Below, piece by piece: positions 9,459 to 18,606 of a DNA stretch of 51,673 bases. Within the stretch, counting starts at the first letter, position 1; each line of letters begins with the position of its first letter. The stretch spans positions 1 to 51,673 of the forward strand of contig JAILCN010000073.1 in assembly GCA_024680365.1 (NCBI GenBank), written 5' to 3'. Made by a program: the position numbers and the translations under genes. Under the pieces are notes generated by a model. It was not told where the DNA came from. It was given only the letters and a program-made list of their open reading frames with translations, and made no database searches. Origin of the DNA: Solobacterium sp. GTDB lineage: Bacteria > Bacillota_I > Bacilli_A > Erysipelotrichales > Erysipelotrichaceae.

Positions 9459-11635
9459 GTGAAGATCTTCTGAAAGAACTGAATGCAGAACAGAAAGAAG
9501 CGGTGACAGAGACCGAAGGTTTTATCCGTGTGATCGCGGGTGCCGGTTCCGGCAAGACGCGGGCTCTGACGCACCGGTTTGCCTGGCTGGTGAATGAACT
9601 CGGCATCCGGCCCAACCGGATCCTTTGCGTGACGTTTACCAACAAGGCGGCAGCCGAAATGCGTTCGCGCATCCGGGTGCTGACCGGTGACAGCGATACC
9701 GGCTTTATCAATACCTTCCACGGCTTCTGTGTTTCCGTTCTGCAGGAAGACTCGCACGCGATCAATTATCCGAAGAGCTTTCTGGTGCTGGATAATTCCG
9801 ACATCGATCAGATGCTGGAGATCATTTATGAAGAGCGCGGGCTGACGCTGCGGGATATGACATACGCAGCTGCCAGGGATTACTTTGAAATGCGCAAAGG
9901 TCTGTATGAGCCGGATTACTATAAATATCTGATCGATCTTTCTGCCGAGGAGCTTCACCGCCGCTTCCTGGAAGCGATCGATCTGAAGGATATTCTGTTC
10001 TACGGATATCTGTGGCAGGAGAAGAAATGCTTCGGCATGGACTACAACGACCTGCTGTTTCTGACGATGCATATCTTCAAGACAAGGGATGAGATCGCAT
10101 TGAAGTGGCAGAAGCGGCTGGAATATATCATGATCGATGAGTTTCAGGATATCGATCCGCCTCAGTATGAGCTGATGAAGATTCTGAGCGCATATCACGG
10201 CAACCTGTTCATTGTCGGTGATCCGGATCAGACGATCTATACGTGGCGCGGCGCCAATGTCCGCTTTCTGATGGACTTTGACAAAGATTTTTCCAATGTG
10301 AAGACGATCATGATGATGCGGAACTACCGCTCCACACCGCAGATCCTGCGGGCTGCTGATTCACTGATCGAAAAGAACCGGTACCGGATCGAGAAACATC
10401 TGATTCCGGTGCTCGAAGACGGTCAGGACGTACGCTATCATCATTCCGTCTCGCAGGAAAAGGAAGCGGTGTGGATCGCGGAAGAGATCCAGAAGCTTCT
10501 GAAGCAGGGGGGCAGCCGGAAGGACATTGCCGTGCTGTACCGGGCGCATTATGTAAGCCGTTCCATTGAGGATGTGCTCATCCGGGAAGAGATCCCGTAC
10601 CGGATCTACAGCGGCGTGCAGTTCTTCCAGCGGGCTGAGATCAAAGACGCGCTGGCATATCTGCGGATGCTGGCATTTAAAGATGATCTTTCCCTGATGC
10701 GGATCATCAACCTGCCGCGCCGGAACTTTGGAAAACGGCGGATGGCATATCTGCAGGAGAAAGCGCAGGAAAGCGGAATGAGCCTGTATGAAACGCTGCA
10801 GATGCATATTGAGGACGAGATCTTCACGTCAACGAAGGCAAAGCAGTTCATCGAGCTGATCGAATCACAGCGCCGCAATACGGAACGGCCGGTCTCGGAG
10901 ATCCTCAGTGATATTCTTGAGGCGAGCGGCTATGAACGGATGCTGAGAACAGCCGGCAGTCAGGAACGGCTGGACAATCTGGCGGAGCTGCGTCAGTCCA
11001 TTTATGAATACGAAACGACCTGCGGAGAGGAAACAGATCTTTCCGCTTACCTGAACCATATCGCGCTTCTGACCAATCTGGACGCCGATCCTGGTACGGA
11101 TGCCGTCAAGCTGATGACGATCCATTCCGCCAAGGGTCTTGAGTTTCCGTATGTCTTCCTGTGCGGCATGAATGAAGGCATCCTGCCGAGCCGCAAGACA
11201 GCGGATGAAGCGGGAATGGAGGAAGAACGCAGGCTTGCCTACGTTGCCTGCACAAGAGCGGAAAAGGGGCTGTACCTTTCCGACAGTGAAGGCAGGAACT
11301 TCGATCATACGATCCGCTATGTATCAAGATTTGTACTCGATATCGATCCTCCGTACATCGTGTATGACACGGAGATCCCCGATTCCCTGATCAAAGAGAC
11401 AAAGGAATATGTGCGCCGGCTCAGCCGGAAGCTGGCCCCGGCAGACACAGATCTGCCCTTTGCACCGGGCATGCGGGTCAGGCACGCGGTGTTTGGCGAA
11501 GGCACGGTGGAACGGATCGATACGGAAGAAGAAAAAGCGGTATTTGTCAGATTCGACAAGATGGCAACGGTCCGAGGCATTGCCCTCAGGGCAGCTGACA
11601 AACTGACGCCGCTGAATGAAAATAAGGAGAAATGA
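9455..11635 (+). CDS. UvrD/PcrA-like superfamily 1 ATP-dependent DNA helicase
   Basis: IAGAGSGKTRALTHRFAWL (Walker A), IMIDEFQDIDPPQYELMKIL, VGDPDQTIYTWRGA, MTIHSAKGLEFPYVFLCGMNEGILPS, RRLAYVACTRA. Confidence 0.93.
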   Translation: MSEDLLKELNAEQKEAVTETEGFIRVIAGAGSGKTRALTHRFAWLVNELGIRPNRILCVTFTNKAAAEMRSRIRVLTGDSDTGFINTFHGFCVSVLQEDSHAINYPKSFLVLDNSDIDQMLEIIYEERGLTLRDMTYAAARDYFEMRKGLYEPDYYKYLIDLSAEELHRRFLEAIDLKDILFYGYLWQEKKCFGMDYNDLLFLTMHIFKTRDEIALKWQKRLEYIMIDEFQDIDPPQYELMKILSAYHGNLFIVGDPDQTIYTWRGANVRFLMDFDKDFSNVKTIMMMRNYRSTPQILRAADSLIEKNRYRIEKHLIPVLEDGQDVRYHHSVSQEKEAVWIAEEIQKLLKQGGSRKDIAVLYRAHYVSRSIEDVLIREEIPYRIYSGVQFFQRAEIKDALAYLRMLAFKDDLSLMRIINLPRRNFGKRRMAYLQEKAQESGMSLYETLQMHIEDEIFTSTKAKQFIELIESQRRNTERPVSEILSDILEASGYERMLRTAGSQERLDNLAELRQSIYEYETTCGEETDLSAYLNHIALLTNLDADPGTDAVKLMTIHSAKGLEFPYVFLCGMNEGILPSRKTADEAGMEEERRLAYVACTRAEKGLYLSDSEGRNFDHTIRYVSRFVLDIDPPYIVYDTEIPDSLIKETKEYVRRLSRKLAPADTDLPFAPGMRVRHAVFGEGTVERIDTEEEKAVFVRFDKMATVRGIALRAADKLTPLNENKEK

Positions 11636-11636
11636 T

Positions 11637-12089
11637 ATGCTTGAGATCGGAACAAAAGCACCGGAATTCACACTGGCGGACCAGAACGGCGAACTGCATT
11701 CGCTGAGCGGTTACCGCGGACAGAAAGTCATTCTGTATTTCTATCCGAAGGATTCTACGGCCGGATGCACGAAAGAAGCGTGCGGCTTCCGGGACAGATA
11801 TCCTGATATCAGAGAAAAGGGAGCAGTTGTCCTTGGTGTTTCCAAAGACAGCGTGAAGTCACATAAAAACTTTGCGGAAAAACAGGAGCTTCCGTTTACA
11901 CTGCTTTCTGATCCTGACAAGGAAGTCATCCAGCTGTATGACGTCTGGCAGGAAAAGACGATGTACGGGAAAAAGGTATTCGGCGTGGAACGAAGCACAT
12001 ATCTCATCGATGAAGACGGTGTTATCATAAAAACATACCGCAAGGTGAAAGCCGCTTCCCACCCCGATGAGATCGCCGGAGATCTGTGA
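11637..12089 (+). CDS. bcp: thioredoxin-dependent peroxiredoxin (Bcp/PrxQ type)
   Basis: MLEIGTKAPEFTLADQNGE...YFYPKDSTAGCTKEACGFRD. Confidence 0.93.
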   Translation: MLEIGTKAPEFTLADQNGELHSLSGYRGQKVILYFYPKDSTAGCTKEACGFRDRYPDIREKGAVVLGVSKDSVKSHKNFAEKQELPFTLLSDPDKEVIQLYDVWQEKTMYGKKVFGVERSTYLIDEDGVIIKTYRKVKAASHPDEIAGDL

Positions 12090-12835
12090 TGAAGATCATT
12101 CTTTCGCCTGCCAAGACGATGCGCAGGGCAGATGATGATTTCTCTCATGAGAGTCTGCCGGTCTTTCTGGAACGGACAGAGATCCTTCTGGAAAAGATGC
12201 GCGGGATGGATCATGACGGACTGAAAAAGCTGTGGAACTGCAGTGAGAAACTGACGAAGGAAAACATGGAGCGGCTGGCTGTCATGGATCTTGAAAATAC
12301 GCTTTCGCCGGCGCTGTTCGCCTACATCGGCCTGGCGTTCCAGCATCTGGCAGCCAATGCGATGACGGAGGAACAGCTGGCATATCTGCGGGAACATCTG
12401 TACATTCTCAGCGGCTTCTACGGAGCTCTGAAGCCGTTTGACGGCGTCACGCCGTATCGTCTGGAAATGCAGGCGGTCTTTCCGGACGGCATGGATCTGT
12501 ATGCGTTCTGGGATGCATCGGTCCATGATGAAGTGATGCGGAATGATCAGACGGTGATCAATCTTGCGTCTAAGGAATATTCCCGTGTGATCAGCGATCA
12601 TCTGCGGCCGCAGGAACACATGATTACCTGTGTATTTGCCCAGGAGCACGGGAGAAAGATCAGAACAAAAGGAACACTTGCCAAGATGGCCCGCGGCACG
12701 ATGGTCTGGTGGATGAGTGAAAACAATATCACGGATCCGGAAGATCTGAAACAGTTTGACGCAGGCTACCGGTATAGTGAGAAAGATTCAGACCGGGATA
12801 CATTTGTTTTTCTGGAAGAAGGGAAGAGACTATGA
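12089..12835 (+). CDS. yaaA: peroxide stress protein YaaA (UPF0246)
   Basis: MKIILSPAKTM..., LYILSGFYGALKPFDGVTPYRLEMQ, INLASKEYSRVI: YaaA family signatures. Confidence 0.9.
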   Translation: MKIILSPAKTMRRADDDFSHESLPVFLERTEILLEKMRGMDHDGLKKLWNCSEKLTKENMERLAVMDLENTLSPALFAYIGLAFQHLAANAMTEEQLAYLREHLYILSGFYGALKPFDGVTPYRLEMQAVFPDGMDLYAFWDASVHDEVMRNDQTVINLASKEYSRVISDHLRPQEHMITCVFAQEHGRKIRTKGTLAKMARGTMVWWMSENNITDPEDLKQFDAGYRYSEKDSDRDTFVFLEEGKRL

Positions 12836-13272
12836 GTTATCAGACAGAAGAGATCAGTGAAGCGGTCAATGCCGCGAATGAAGCGCTGTATTATCTCGGC
12901 ATTGCCGATGAAAAGCTGCAGTCTGCCAGAGGCTGGGGAATTGCCGACCTGCTCGGCGGCAAGATGATCACAACGATGATCAAGCGTTCCCGCATGCGGG
13001 AAGCAGAAGACGCGATGCGCAATGCCAAGCAGGCACTTGACGTGCTGACAGAGGAACTTCAGGATATCAGAGGATATGAAGAGCTGGATCTGACCCTGGG
13101 CAGCTATCTCGGCATTTCTGATTTCCTTTTTGACAACGCCATTGTCGACGCGATGGCACAGGCCAGGATCTCCCGGGCAGCGCAGGACGTCAGAAACATC
13201 ATGAGCGAGGTAGAGGGCATTCTGGATGCGCTCTCTGATATTGCGGCGGAAGCTGAGCGCAGCGGGGAGTAA
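12832..13272 (+). CDS. hypothetical helical protein (146 aa)
   Basis: ATGA overlap with yaaA; no recognised domain; 'GWGIADLLGGK' core. Confidence 0.75.
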   Translation: MSYQTEEISEAVNAANEALYYLGIADEKLQSARGWGIADLLGGKMITTMIKRSRMREAEDAMRNAKQALDVLTEELQDIRGYEELDLTLGSYLGISDFLFDNAIVDAMAQARISRAAQDVRNIMSEVEGILDALSDIAAEAERSGE

Positions 13273-13345
13273 AACAGCATGACAGAAGGATCCTGAAAAA
13301 GGATTCTTTTTTGATGTGCTGACTGTTTCTGTTATCATATGTCAT

Positions 13346-14269
13346 ATGGAACGATGGCATACGTTTCCCCAGTACTGCAGGGAAACATTCGGAAAAAAAT
13401 TGTATAAAGTTCCGCTGGACGCGCATATGACCTGTCCGAACCGTGACGGCACGAAAGGAACCGGCGGCTGTATTTTCTGCAGCGGCCGAGGATCCGGCGA
13501 GTTTGCGGTCAGCTATGACGGACAGAAGCTGAGCAGAGAAGATCTTGTCTTCAATCATACCGATGCGCCGGAAGGCAGCTATATTGCTTATTTCCAGTCT
13601 TTTACAAATACATACGCGCCTGTGCAGAGACTGGAACAGCTGTACCGTCCGTGTCTGGAGGATCCATTGTTTGCCGGCATCAGCGTCGCGACCAGACCGG
13701 ACTGTCTGCCGGAAGAAACGGTCCGCCTGCTGAGAGACCTCAGAAAGCAGTATCCTGACAAATTCATCTGGGCGGAGCTTGGTCTGCAGACCATCCACGA
13801 GAAAAGCGCGCTCTGGATGAACCGCTGCTATTCTCTGGCGGTGTTTGATGAGAGTGTAAAGCACCTGCAGGATGCCGGGATCGATGTGATCGCGCATGTG
13901 ATCATCGGTATCCCCGGTGAGACGGAAGAGGACCTGCTTGCGACGATCGCCCATCTCAATGCCCTCGGCATCAGCGGGATCAAAATGCATCTGCTGCATT
14001 ATCTTTCCGATTCCCGTCTCGGCGTGCAGCTGAAAGAAGATCCGGACGCGTATCACATCCTTTCAATGGAAGAATACGTTTCGCTTGTCTGCGCGTGTAT
14101 CGGTCATCTGGATCCTGATATCGTGATCCACCGGCTGACCGGCGACGGCGACAGGAACACGCTGCTGGCGCCGCTTTGGGCAAACGACAAACGGCGGGTG
14201 ATCAACAGCATCCGCCATGAACTGAAGGTGCGCGATATCACCCAGGGGAGTATGATCGGTTATGAATAA
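13346..14269 (+). CDS. TIGR01212 family radical SAM protein (YhcC-like)
   Basis: FGKKLYKVPLDAHMTCPNRDGTKGTGGCIFCSGRGSGEFA, ELGLQTIHEKSALWMNRCY, HVIIGIPGETEEDLLATI. Confidence 0.92.
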   Translation: MERWHTFPQYCRETFGKKLYKVPLDAHMTCPNRDGTKGTGGCIFCSGRGSGEFAVSYDGQKLSREDLVFNHTDAPEGSYIAYFQSFTNTYAPVQRLEQLYRPCLEDPLFAGISVATRPDCLPEETVRLLRDLRKQYPDKFIWAELGLQTIHEKSALWMNRCYSLAVFDESVKHLQDAGIDVIAHVIIGIPGETEEDLLATIAHLNALGISGIKMHLLHYLSDSRLGVQLKEDPDAYHILSMEEYVSLVCACIGHLDPDIVIHRLTGDGDRNTLLAPLWANDKRRVINSIRHELKVRDITQGSMIGYE

Positions 14270-14657
14270 AAGAAAACTGCTGAAGATCCTGAAAGGATCC
14301 GGACTGGAATACGAGATCGTCTGCGATGCCCGGCAGTATGGAGAAACGCTCTTTGGCCGCCGGGAAAAAGAGTGCTTTCTGTTTCTTGCGAAAGAAGGAA
14401 ACTGTCTGTCCGCTGAGAAACTGGCGGCAGATGCAGGACTGTCTGACGTAAAAGCAGAAGATCTGCCGAAGCGCTGGCTCAGACTGGCGGAGCGTGACCG
14501 GCTGTGCGTATGCATTGACCGCAGCCTGCAGGATCAAAAAACAGCTCTCAGACTCAGTGACAGCGAGTTTCTGGTGATGCGGACGGCAGATCTCAGAGAC
14601 ATCCTGAAACAGTGCGGGATCCCGACTGTGTATTTCCTTCCGCACCAGATCATCTGA
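14262..14657 (+). CDS. hypothetical protein (131 aa)
   Basis: Overlaps the radical SAM gene by 8 nt; no recognised domain. Confidence 0.65.
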   Translation: MNKRKLLKILKGSGLEYEIVCDARQYGETLFGRREKECFLFLAKEGNCLSAEKLAADAGLSDVKAEDLPKRWLRLAERDRLCVCIDRSLQDQKTALRLSDSEFLVMRTADLRDILKQCGIPTVYFLPHQII

Positions 14658-14716
14658 GCAAAATCATTGACGTGAAACAGGCAATTGTATTAATAAAGGG
14701 AAAAGGGAGAATACAG

Positions 14717-16021
14717 ATGAAAACATTATATATTGAATGCCGGATGGGTGCAGCCGGCGACATGCTGAATGCGGCCCTGAGCGAGCTTGTCGACCAGCAG
14801 GCGTATCTCGGCAAGATGAACTCCATCGGCCTTGAAGGGATCACCTTCAAAGCGGAACCATCTGTCAAATGCGGCATCCACGGAACCCACATGTCCGTCC
14901 TGATCGACGGGGAAGAGGAAGAGACGGAAGATGTGCATGCGCATGAGCATCATGATCATGACCATGAACACCATCACCACCATGATCACGAACATGAACA
15001 TGATCATCATCACGACCATGATCATGAACACGAGCATCATCACGACCACGATCATGAGCACCACCATGATCATGACCATCATCATTCTTCCATGCAGGAT
15101 ATTACTGCGATCATTAACGGTCTGAATGTTTCCGATCAGGTAAAGAAGGACGCGATCGCTGTCTACGGCCTTATTGCGGAGGCTGAGAGCGCCGCGCACA
15201 ATACGACAGTAGATCAGATCCATTTCCATGAAGTCGGCTCCAGAGACGCTGTAGCGGACGTTGTGGGCGTCTGTGTGCTGATGGAAATGATCGGTGCGGA
15301 AAGAGTGTATGTATCTCCGGTCAATACCGGTTACGGAATGGTCAGATGCGCACACGGCATCCTGCCGGTGCCGGCACCTGCGACTGCGTATCTGCTTAAG
15401 GGCATTCCCACCTATGCCGGACGGTTTGAGGGAGAACTGTGCACGCCGACCGGCGCGGCACTGCTGAAGTACTTTGGGGACAGTTTTGAGAACATGCCTG
15501 TGATGAAGACGGAAAAAGTCGGCTACGGCATGGGCAAGAAAGACTTCCCGGCAGCCAATGCCGTACGCGCATTCCTGGGTGAATCTGAGGAAGACGGGGA
15601 AGTCCTGGAACTTGTCTGCAATATCGATGATGAAAGCTCTGAGGAGATCGGCTTTGCCAGCGAAGCGCTGATGGCAGCCGGTGCGCTGGACGTGTACGTG
15701 ATCGCTGCGGATATGAAAAAGAACCGTCCGGGTCATCTGTTCACCTGCATGTGCAGGATCAATGACCGGGAAAAAATGGTCGGACTGATGTTCAAACACC
15801 TGACAACCATCGGGATCCGTGAATATACATGCCGCCGTCATGCTCTGAACCGTTCGTTCCGGACAGTTGAGACAGAATACGGTCCGGTCCGGATCAAGCG
15901 CTCAGAAGGCTATGGAACGGTACGGGAAAAGGCTGAGTTTGAAGATATCGCGAAGATTGCGAAAGAACATGATCTTTCTCTGGCAGATGTCAGAAAACTG
16001 ATCACGGAAAAAGAGGGATAA
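14717..16021 (+). CDS. larC: nickel-pincer cofactor biosynthesis protein LarC with a His-rich insert
   Basis: MKTLYIECRMGAAGDMLNAAL start; FHEVGSRDAVADVVGV; GILPVPAPATAYLLKGIPTYAG; CTPTGAALLKYF; 32 His in 50 residues at 14936-15085. Confidence 0.92.
   Translation: MKTLYIECRMGAAGDMLNAALSELVDQQAYLGKMNSIGLEGITFKAEPSVKCGIHGTHMSVLIDGEEEETEDVHAHEHHDHDHEHHHHHDHEHEHDHHHDHDHEHEHHHDHDHEHHHDHDHHHSSMQDITAIINGLNVSDQVKKDAIAVYGLIAEAESAAHNTTVDQIHFHEVGSRDAVADVVGVCVLMEMIGAERVYVSPVNTGYGMVRCAHGILPVPAPATAYLLKGIPTYAGRFEGELCTPTGAALLKYFGDSFENMPVMKTEKVGYGMGKKDFPAANAVRAFLGESEEDGEVLELVCNIDDESSEEIGFASEALMAAGALDVYVIAADMKKNRPGHLFTCMCRINDREKMVGLMFKHLTTIGIREYTCRRHALNRSFRTVETEYGPVRIKRSEGYGTVREKAEFEDIAKIAKEHDLSLADVRKLITEKEG
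14936..15085 (+). repeat. His/Asp/Glu-rich low-complexity tract in larC (CAT/CAC, GAT/GAC, GAA/GAG codons)
   Basis: Direct translation: HAHEHHDHDHEHHHHHDHEHEHDHHHDHDHEHEHHHDHDHEHHHDHDHHH. Confidence 0.97.
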
Positions 16022-16025
16022 GAAT

Positions 16026-17165
16026 ATGCTGATCAGAAACGGACTGATTTACGACATGGTGAACAGAGATCCGTATCAGGCGGATCTGCTTGTAAAAGAC
16101 GGAAAGATCCTTGCGGTCGGAAATGATCTGGCTTCCGATGAAGAGATCATCGACGCGGCAGGACTGAATGTGTTCCCCGGCTTTGTTGAGGCGCACGCAC
16201 ATCTCGGTCTGGACGGCTACGGCATCGGCTACGAAGGAAAAGACTACAATGAAATGGGCGATATCTGCACGCCTCAGCTGCGCGCGATCGACAGTTTCAA
16301 TCCGTTTGACCCGACCGTTGCCAGAGCGGCAAATGCCGGCGTCACAACTGTTGCGACAGGCCAGGGCAGCGCCAATGCGATCGGCGGCACCTGGATCGCT
16401 GTCAAAACGCACGGCATCTGCGTTGACGATATGATCATCAAAGATCCGATCGCGATGAAATGCGCCCTTGGTGAGAACCCCAAGAGATGCTACCGTGACA
16501 AAGGCAATTCTGCCAGAATGTCGACGGCTGCCGTGATCCGCAATATGATGCTGAAGACAAAGGACTATATGGCAAGGATCGCAGCTGCCGAAGGACATCC
16601 GGAGAAACGCCCGGCATTTGACTTCAAATGCGAAGCGATGATCGCGGTCATGGAAAAGAAGATCCCGCTGAAGGTCCATGCCCATCAGGCAAACGATATC
16701 CTGACAGCGATCCGTCTTGCCCGTGAATTTGACGTGCTGCTGACGCTCGAGCATGTGACGGAAGGGCATCTGATCGCTGACAAGCTGGCGGAATACAAAG
16801 ACATTCCGATGGCTGTCGGTCCGTCCCTGACCCATGCCTCCAAGTTTGAACTGCAGAACAAGACATGGGAAACACCCGGCATCCTTGCGAAGAAGGGATG
16901 CAGCGTATCGATCATCACGGACTCACCGGTCATCCCCCAGGAATATCTGCCGCTGTGCGCAGGTCTTGCGGTCAAGGCAGGCATGGATGAGTTTGACGCC
17001 CTCAGAGCGATCACAATCAACGCCGCGAAGCACATCGGTGCTGCCGACAGAGTCGGTTCTCTGGAAGCGGGAAAGGACGCCGACATCGTGCTCTGCGAAG
17101 GCTCTCCGCTGGTCAGTGATTCAGCTGTCAGATGCGTTCTGATCGATGGGAAAAGAGTGTTCTGA
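16026..17165 (+). CDS. amidohydrolase family protein
   Basis: VFPGFVEAHAHLGLDGYG (metal HxH), MPLKVHAHQANDI equivalent region (KIPLKVHAHQ), LEHVTEGH, ITDSPVIPQEYL, VGSLEAGKDADIVLCEGSPL. Confidence 0.9.
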   Translation: MLIRNGLIYDMVNRDPYQADLLVKDGKILAVGNDLASDEEIIDAAGLNVFPGFVEAHAHLGLDGYGIGYEGKDYNEMGDICTPQLRAIDSFNPFDPTVARAANAGVTTVATGQGSANAIGGTWIAVKTHGICVDDMIIKDPIAMKCALGENPKRCYRDKGNSARMSTAAVIRNMMLKTKDYMARIAAAEGHPEKRPAFDFKCEAMIAVMEKKIPLKVHAHQANDILTAIRLAREFDVLLTLEHVTEGHLIADKLAEYKDIPMAVGPSLTHASKFELQNKTWETPGILAKKGCSVSIITDSPVIPQEYLPLCAGLAVKAGMDEFDALRAITINAAKHIGAADRVGSLEAGKDADIVLCEGSPLVSDSAVRCVLIDGKRVF

Positions 17166-17225
17166 AATCTTAAAAAAGCCGCATAAATAAAGCACTTTCA
17201 GCATTTCACACAATTTCACAAATTC

Positions 17226-17269
17226 ACTCCCGAAGGTGCGGAAAACCCGCATAAACAGGGAGTTTTTTT
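17226..17269 (+). terminator. two-tier terminator-like structure
   Basis: Outer stem ACTCCC/GGGAGT encloses inner stem TGCGG-AAAAC-CCGCA; followed by a T run. Confidence 0.6.
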
Positions 17270-17313
17270 GATGCCTGTTTTTTTCGGAAGCGGGCTGCGG
17301 CCGACCGGGCGTC

Positions 17314-17342
17314 TTTACAATTTCTTAATAATTTGTTAAAAC
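17314..17342 (+). promoter_or_regulatory. putative promoter for first NlpC/P60 gene
   Basis: TTTACA -17 nt- TAAAAC; -35 lies 44 nt 5' of the conserved UTR element, as in the paralog. Confidence 0.45.
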
Positions 17343-17357
17343 TTGTGAGTAAAAAAA

Positions 17358-17396
17358 ATTGGTTCATGGAGGCCTATACCGGTCATACGGATCAAT
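17358..17396 (+). promoter_or_regulatory. candidate structured 5' UTR element, copy 1
   Basis: Outer stem ATTGGTTC/GGATCAAT (8 bp, two G-U), inner stem GGCC/GGTC; near-identical to copy 2. Confidence 0.55.
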
Positions 17397-17415
17397 GTGA
17401 AAAAGGAGGGAGCGG

Positions 17416-18501
17416 ATGAATAAGACTTGTAAGCGTTTCCCGCTGGCAATGCTTGTCATGACAGTCGGACTGATCACATTTTCCACGACACCGTTAAAAG
17501 CGGAGAATGAAACAACTACAGAAACAGAGACAGAAAAAGCTGCTGAGACAACAGAGAAAGCTGCCGAAACAGTAACCGAAAAGACAGCTGAAGCAGCTGA
17601 GAAGACAGTTGAAACTGCTGAGGTTTACAGATTATACAGCGTGTATTCCGGAGAACACTTCTATACTGCAAAGAAAGCGGAAAAAGAAGCTCTGGTCAAA
17701 GCAGGCTGGGTATATGAAGGAGCAGGATGGATCGCTCCCGTTAAAAGCAATACCCCGGTATACAGACTGTATAACAGCGAAGCAGGGGATCATCACTATA
17801 CGATCAAGGCAAAAGAAAGAGCAGCTCTGGTCGAATACGGATGGGTCGATGAAGGCGTTGCATTCTATTCTGATGATGAGAAGACAATGGCTGTCTACCG
17901 TCAGTTCAATCCGTATACGGAAGCAGCCGGAGCTCACAATTATACGATCAGTGAAAAAGAAAAAGAATTCCTGATCAGCGCCAGCTGGGTCGATGAAGAC
18001 ATCTGCTGGTACGGCATCAGCGAAGGCTGGACCGAAGAAGCGGCGGTCAAGCAGATCGCAGCCATCCAGAAACAGATGGAAGCCGAAATCGCAGCCGAAC
18101 AGGCACGTGTCGCGGCTGAAAAGGCGAAGGGCGTCAAGGGAAGCGACATTGTAGCAGCAGCCCGCAAATGGATCCACAAGACAAGATACAGAAGCGGCGG
18201 AAACAACCCGTCTTCCGGTGTTGACTGCTCCGGATTCACGCAGTATATCTTCAGACAGTTCGGCATCAAGATCAACCGGACTGCGAAGAGCCAGGCAGCC
18301 AACGGCTACAAGGTCAAGAACCCGCAGCCGGGCGATCTCGCTCTGTGGACACACCACGCAGCGATCTATGCCGGCAACAACAAGATCGTTGACTCCACCA
18401 GCAGCCATCACGGTGTTGACGAAAGAGTCTTCGCGACATGGCGCGGCGCCGGAACGTTCATGGGATTCTATCACATCCCGGGCGTCAGCAACGGCAACTG
18501 A
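17416..18501 (+). CDS. secreted DUF5648-repeat NlpC/P60 cell-wall hydrolase (paralog 1)
   Basis: Signal-peptide-like N-term; three YRLY..GEHFYT..AGW..EG.GW repeats; NlpC/P60 domain with DCSGFTQYIFRQFG (Cys) and HHAAIYAG (His). Confidence 0.9.
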   Translation: MNKTCKRFPLAMLVMTVGLITFSTTPLKAENETTTETETEKAAETTEKAAETVTEKTAEAAEKTVETAEVYRLYSVYSGEHFYTAKKAEKEALVKAGWVYEGAGWIAPVKSNTPVYRLYNSEAGDHHYTIKAKERAALVEYGWVDEGVAFYSDDEKTMAVYRQFNPYTEAAGAHNYTISEKEKEFLISASWVDEDICWYGISEGWTEEAAVKQIAAIQKQMEAEIAAEQARVAAEKAKGVKGSDIVAAARKWIHKTRYRSGGNNPSSGVDCSGFTQYIFRQFGIKINRTAKSQAANGYKVKNPQPGDLALWTHHAAIYAGNNKIVDSTSSHHGVDERVFATWRGAGTFMGFYHIPGVSNGN

Positions 18502-18513
18502 GACTGATTTGAG

Positions 18514-18540
18514 AGAGACCTCTTTGAGAGGTCTTTTTTC
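18514..18540 (+). terminator. Rho-independent terminator after NlpC/P60 paralog 1
   Basis: AGACCTCT TTG AGAGGTCT TTTTT. Confidence 0.8.
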
Positions 18541-18606
18541 TGTGTTACCATGAGTTTATCGATCTATTTCATTTATTCTTTTTTCCTATGAAACGGGGGA
18601 CAGACC

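Noticed and set aside
14936-15085. His-tract DNA as a CRISPR or tandem-repeat array
   Set aside because: Imperfect codon-level low complexity within an open frame; no unit repeat plus unique spacers.
14726-15841. 371-aa minus-strand ORF with Met/Val-rich tract
   Set aside because: Antisense shadow of larC; the MMVMIMVVLMIVVVMM tract is just the complement of the His-coding repeat.
17281-17415. c-di-AMP (ydaO/yuaA) riboswitch upstream of the NlpC/P60 gene
   Set aside because: The element is about 40 nt and lacks the long ydaO consensus core, so I do not call it despite the cell-wall gene context.
17366-17418. Possible leader peptide in the shared UTR (MEAYTGHTDQCEKGGSG* in copy 1, MQAHTGQ* in copy 2)
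   Set aside because: Both differences in the shared start region change amino acids, lengths differ greatly and there is no SD upstream. RNA or DNA-level conservation explains the block better than peptide conservation.
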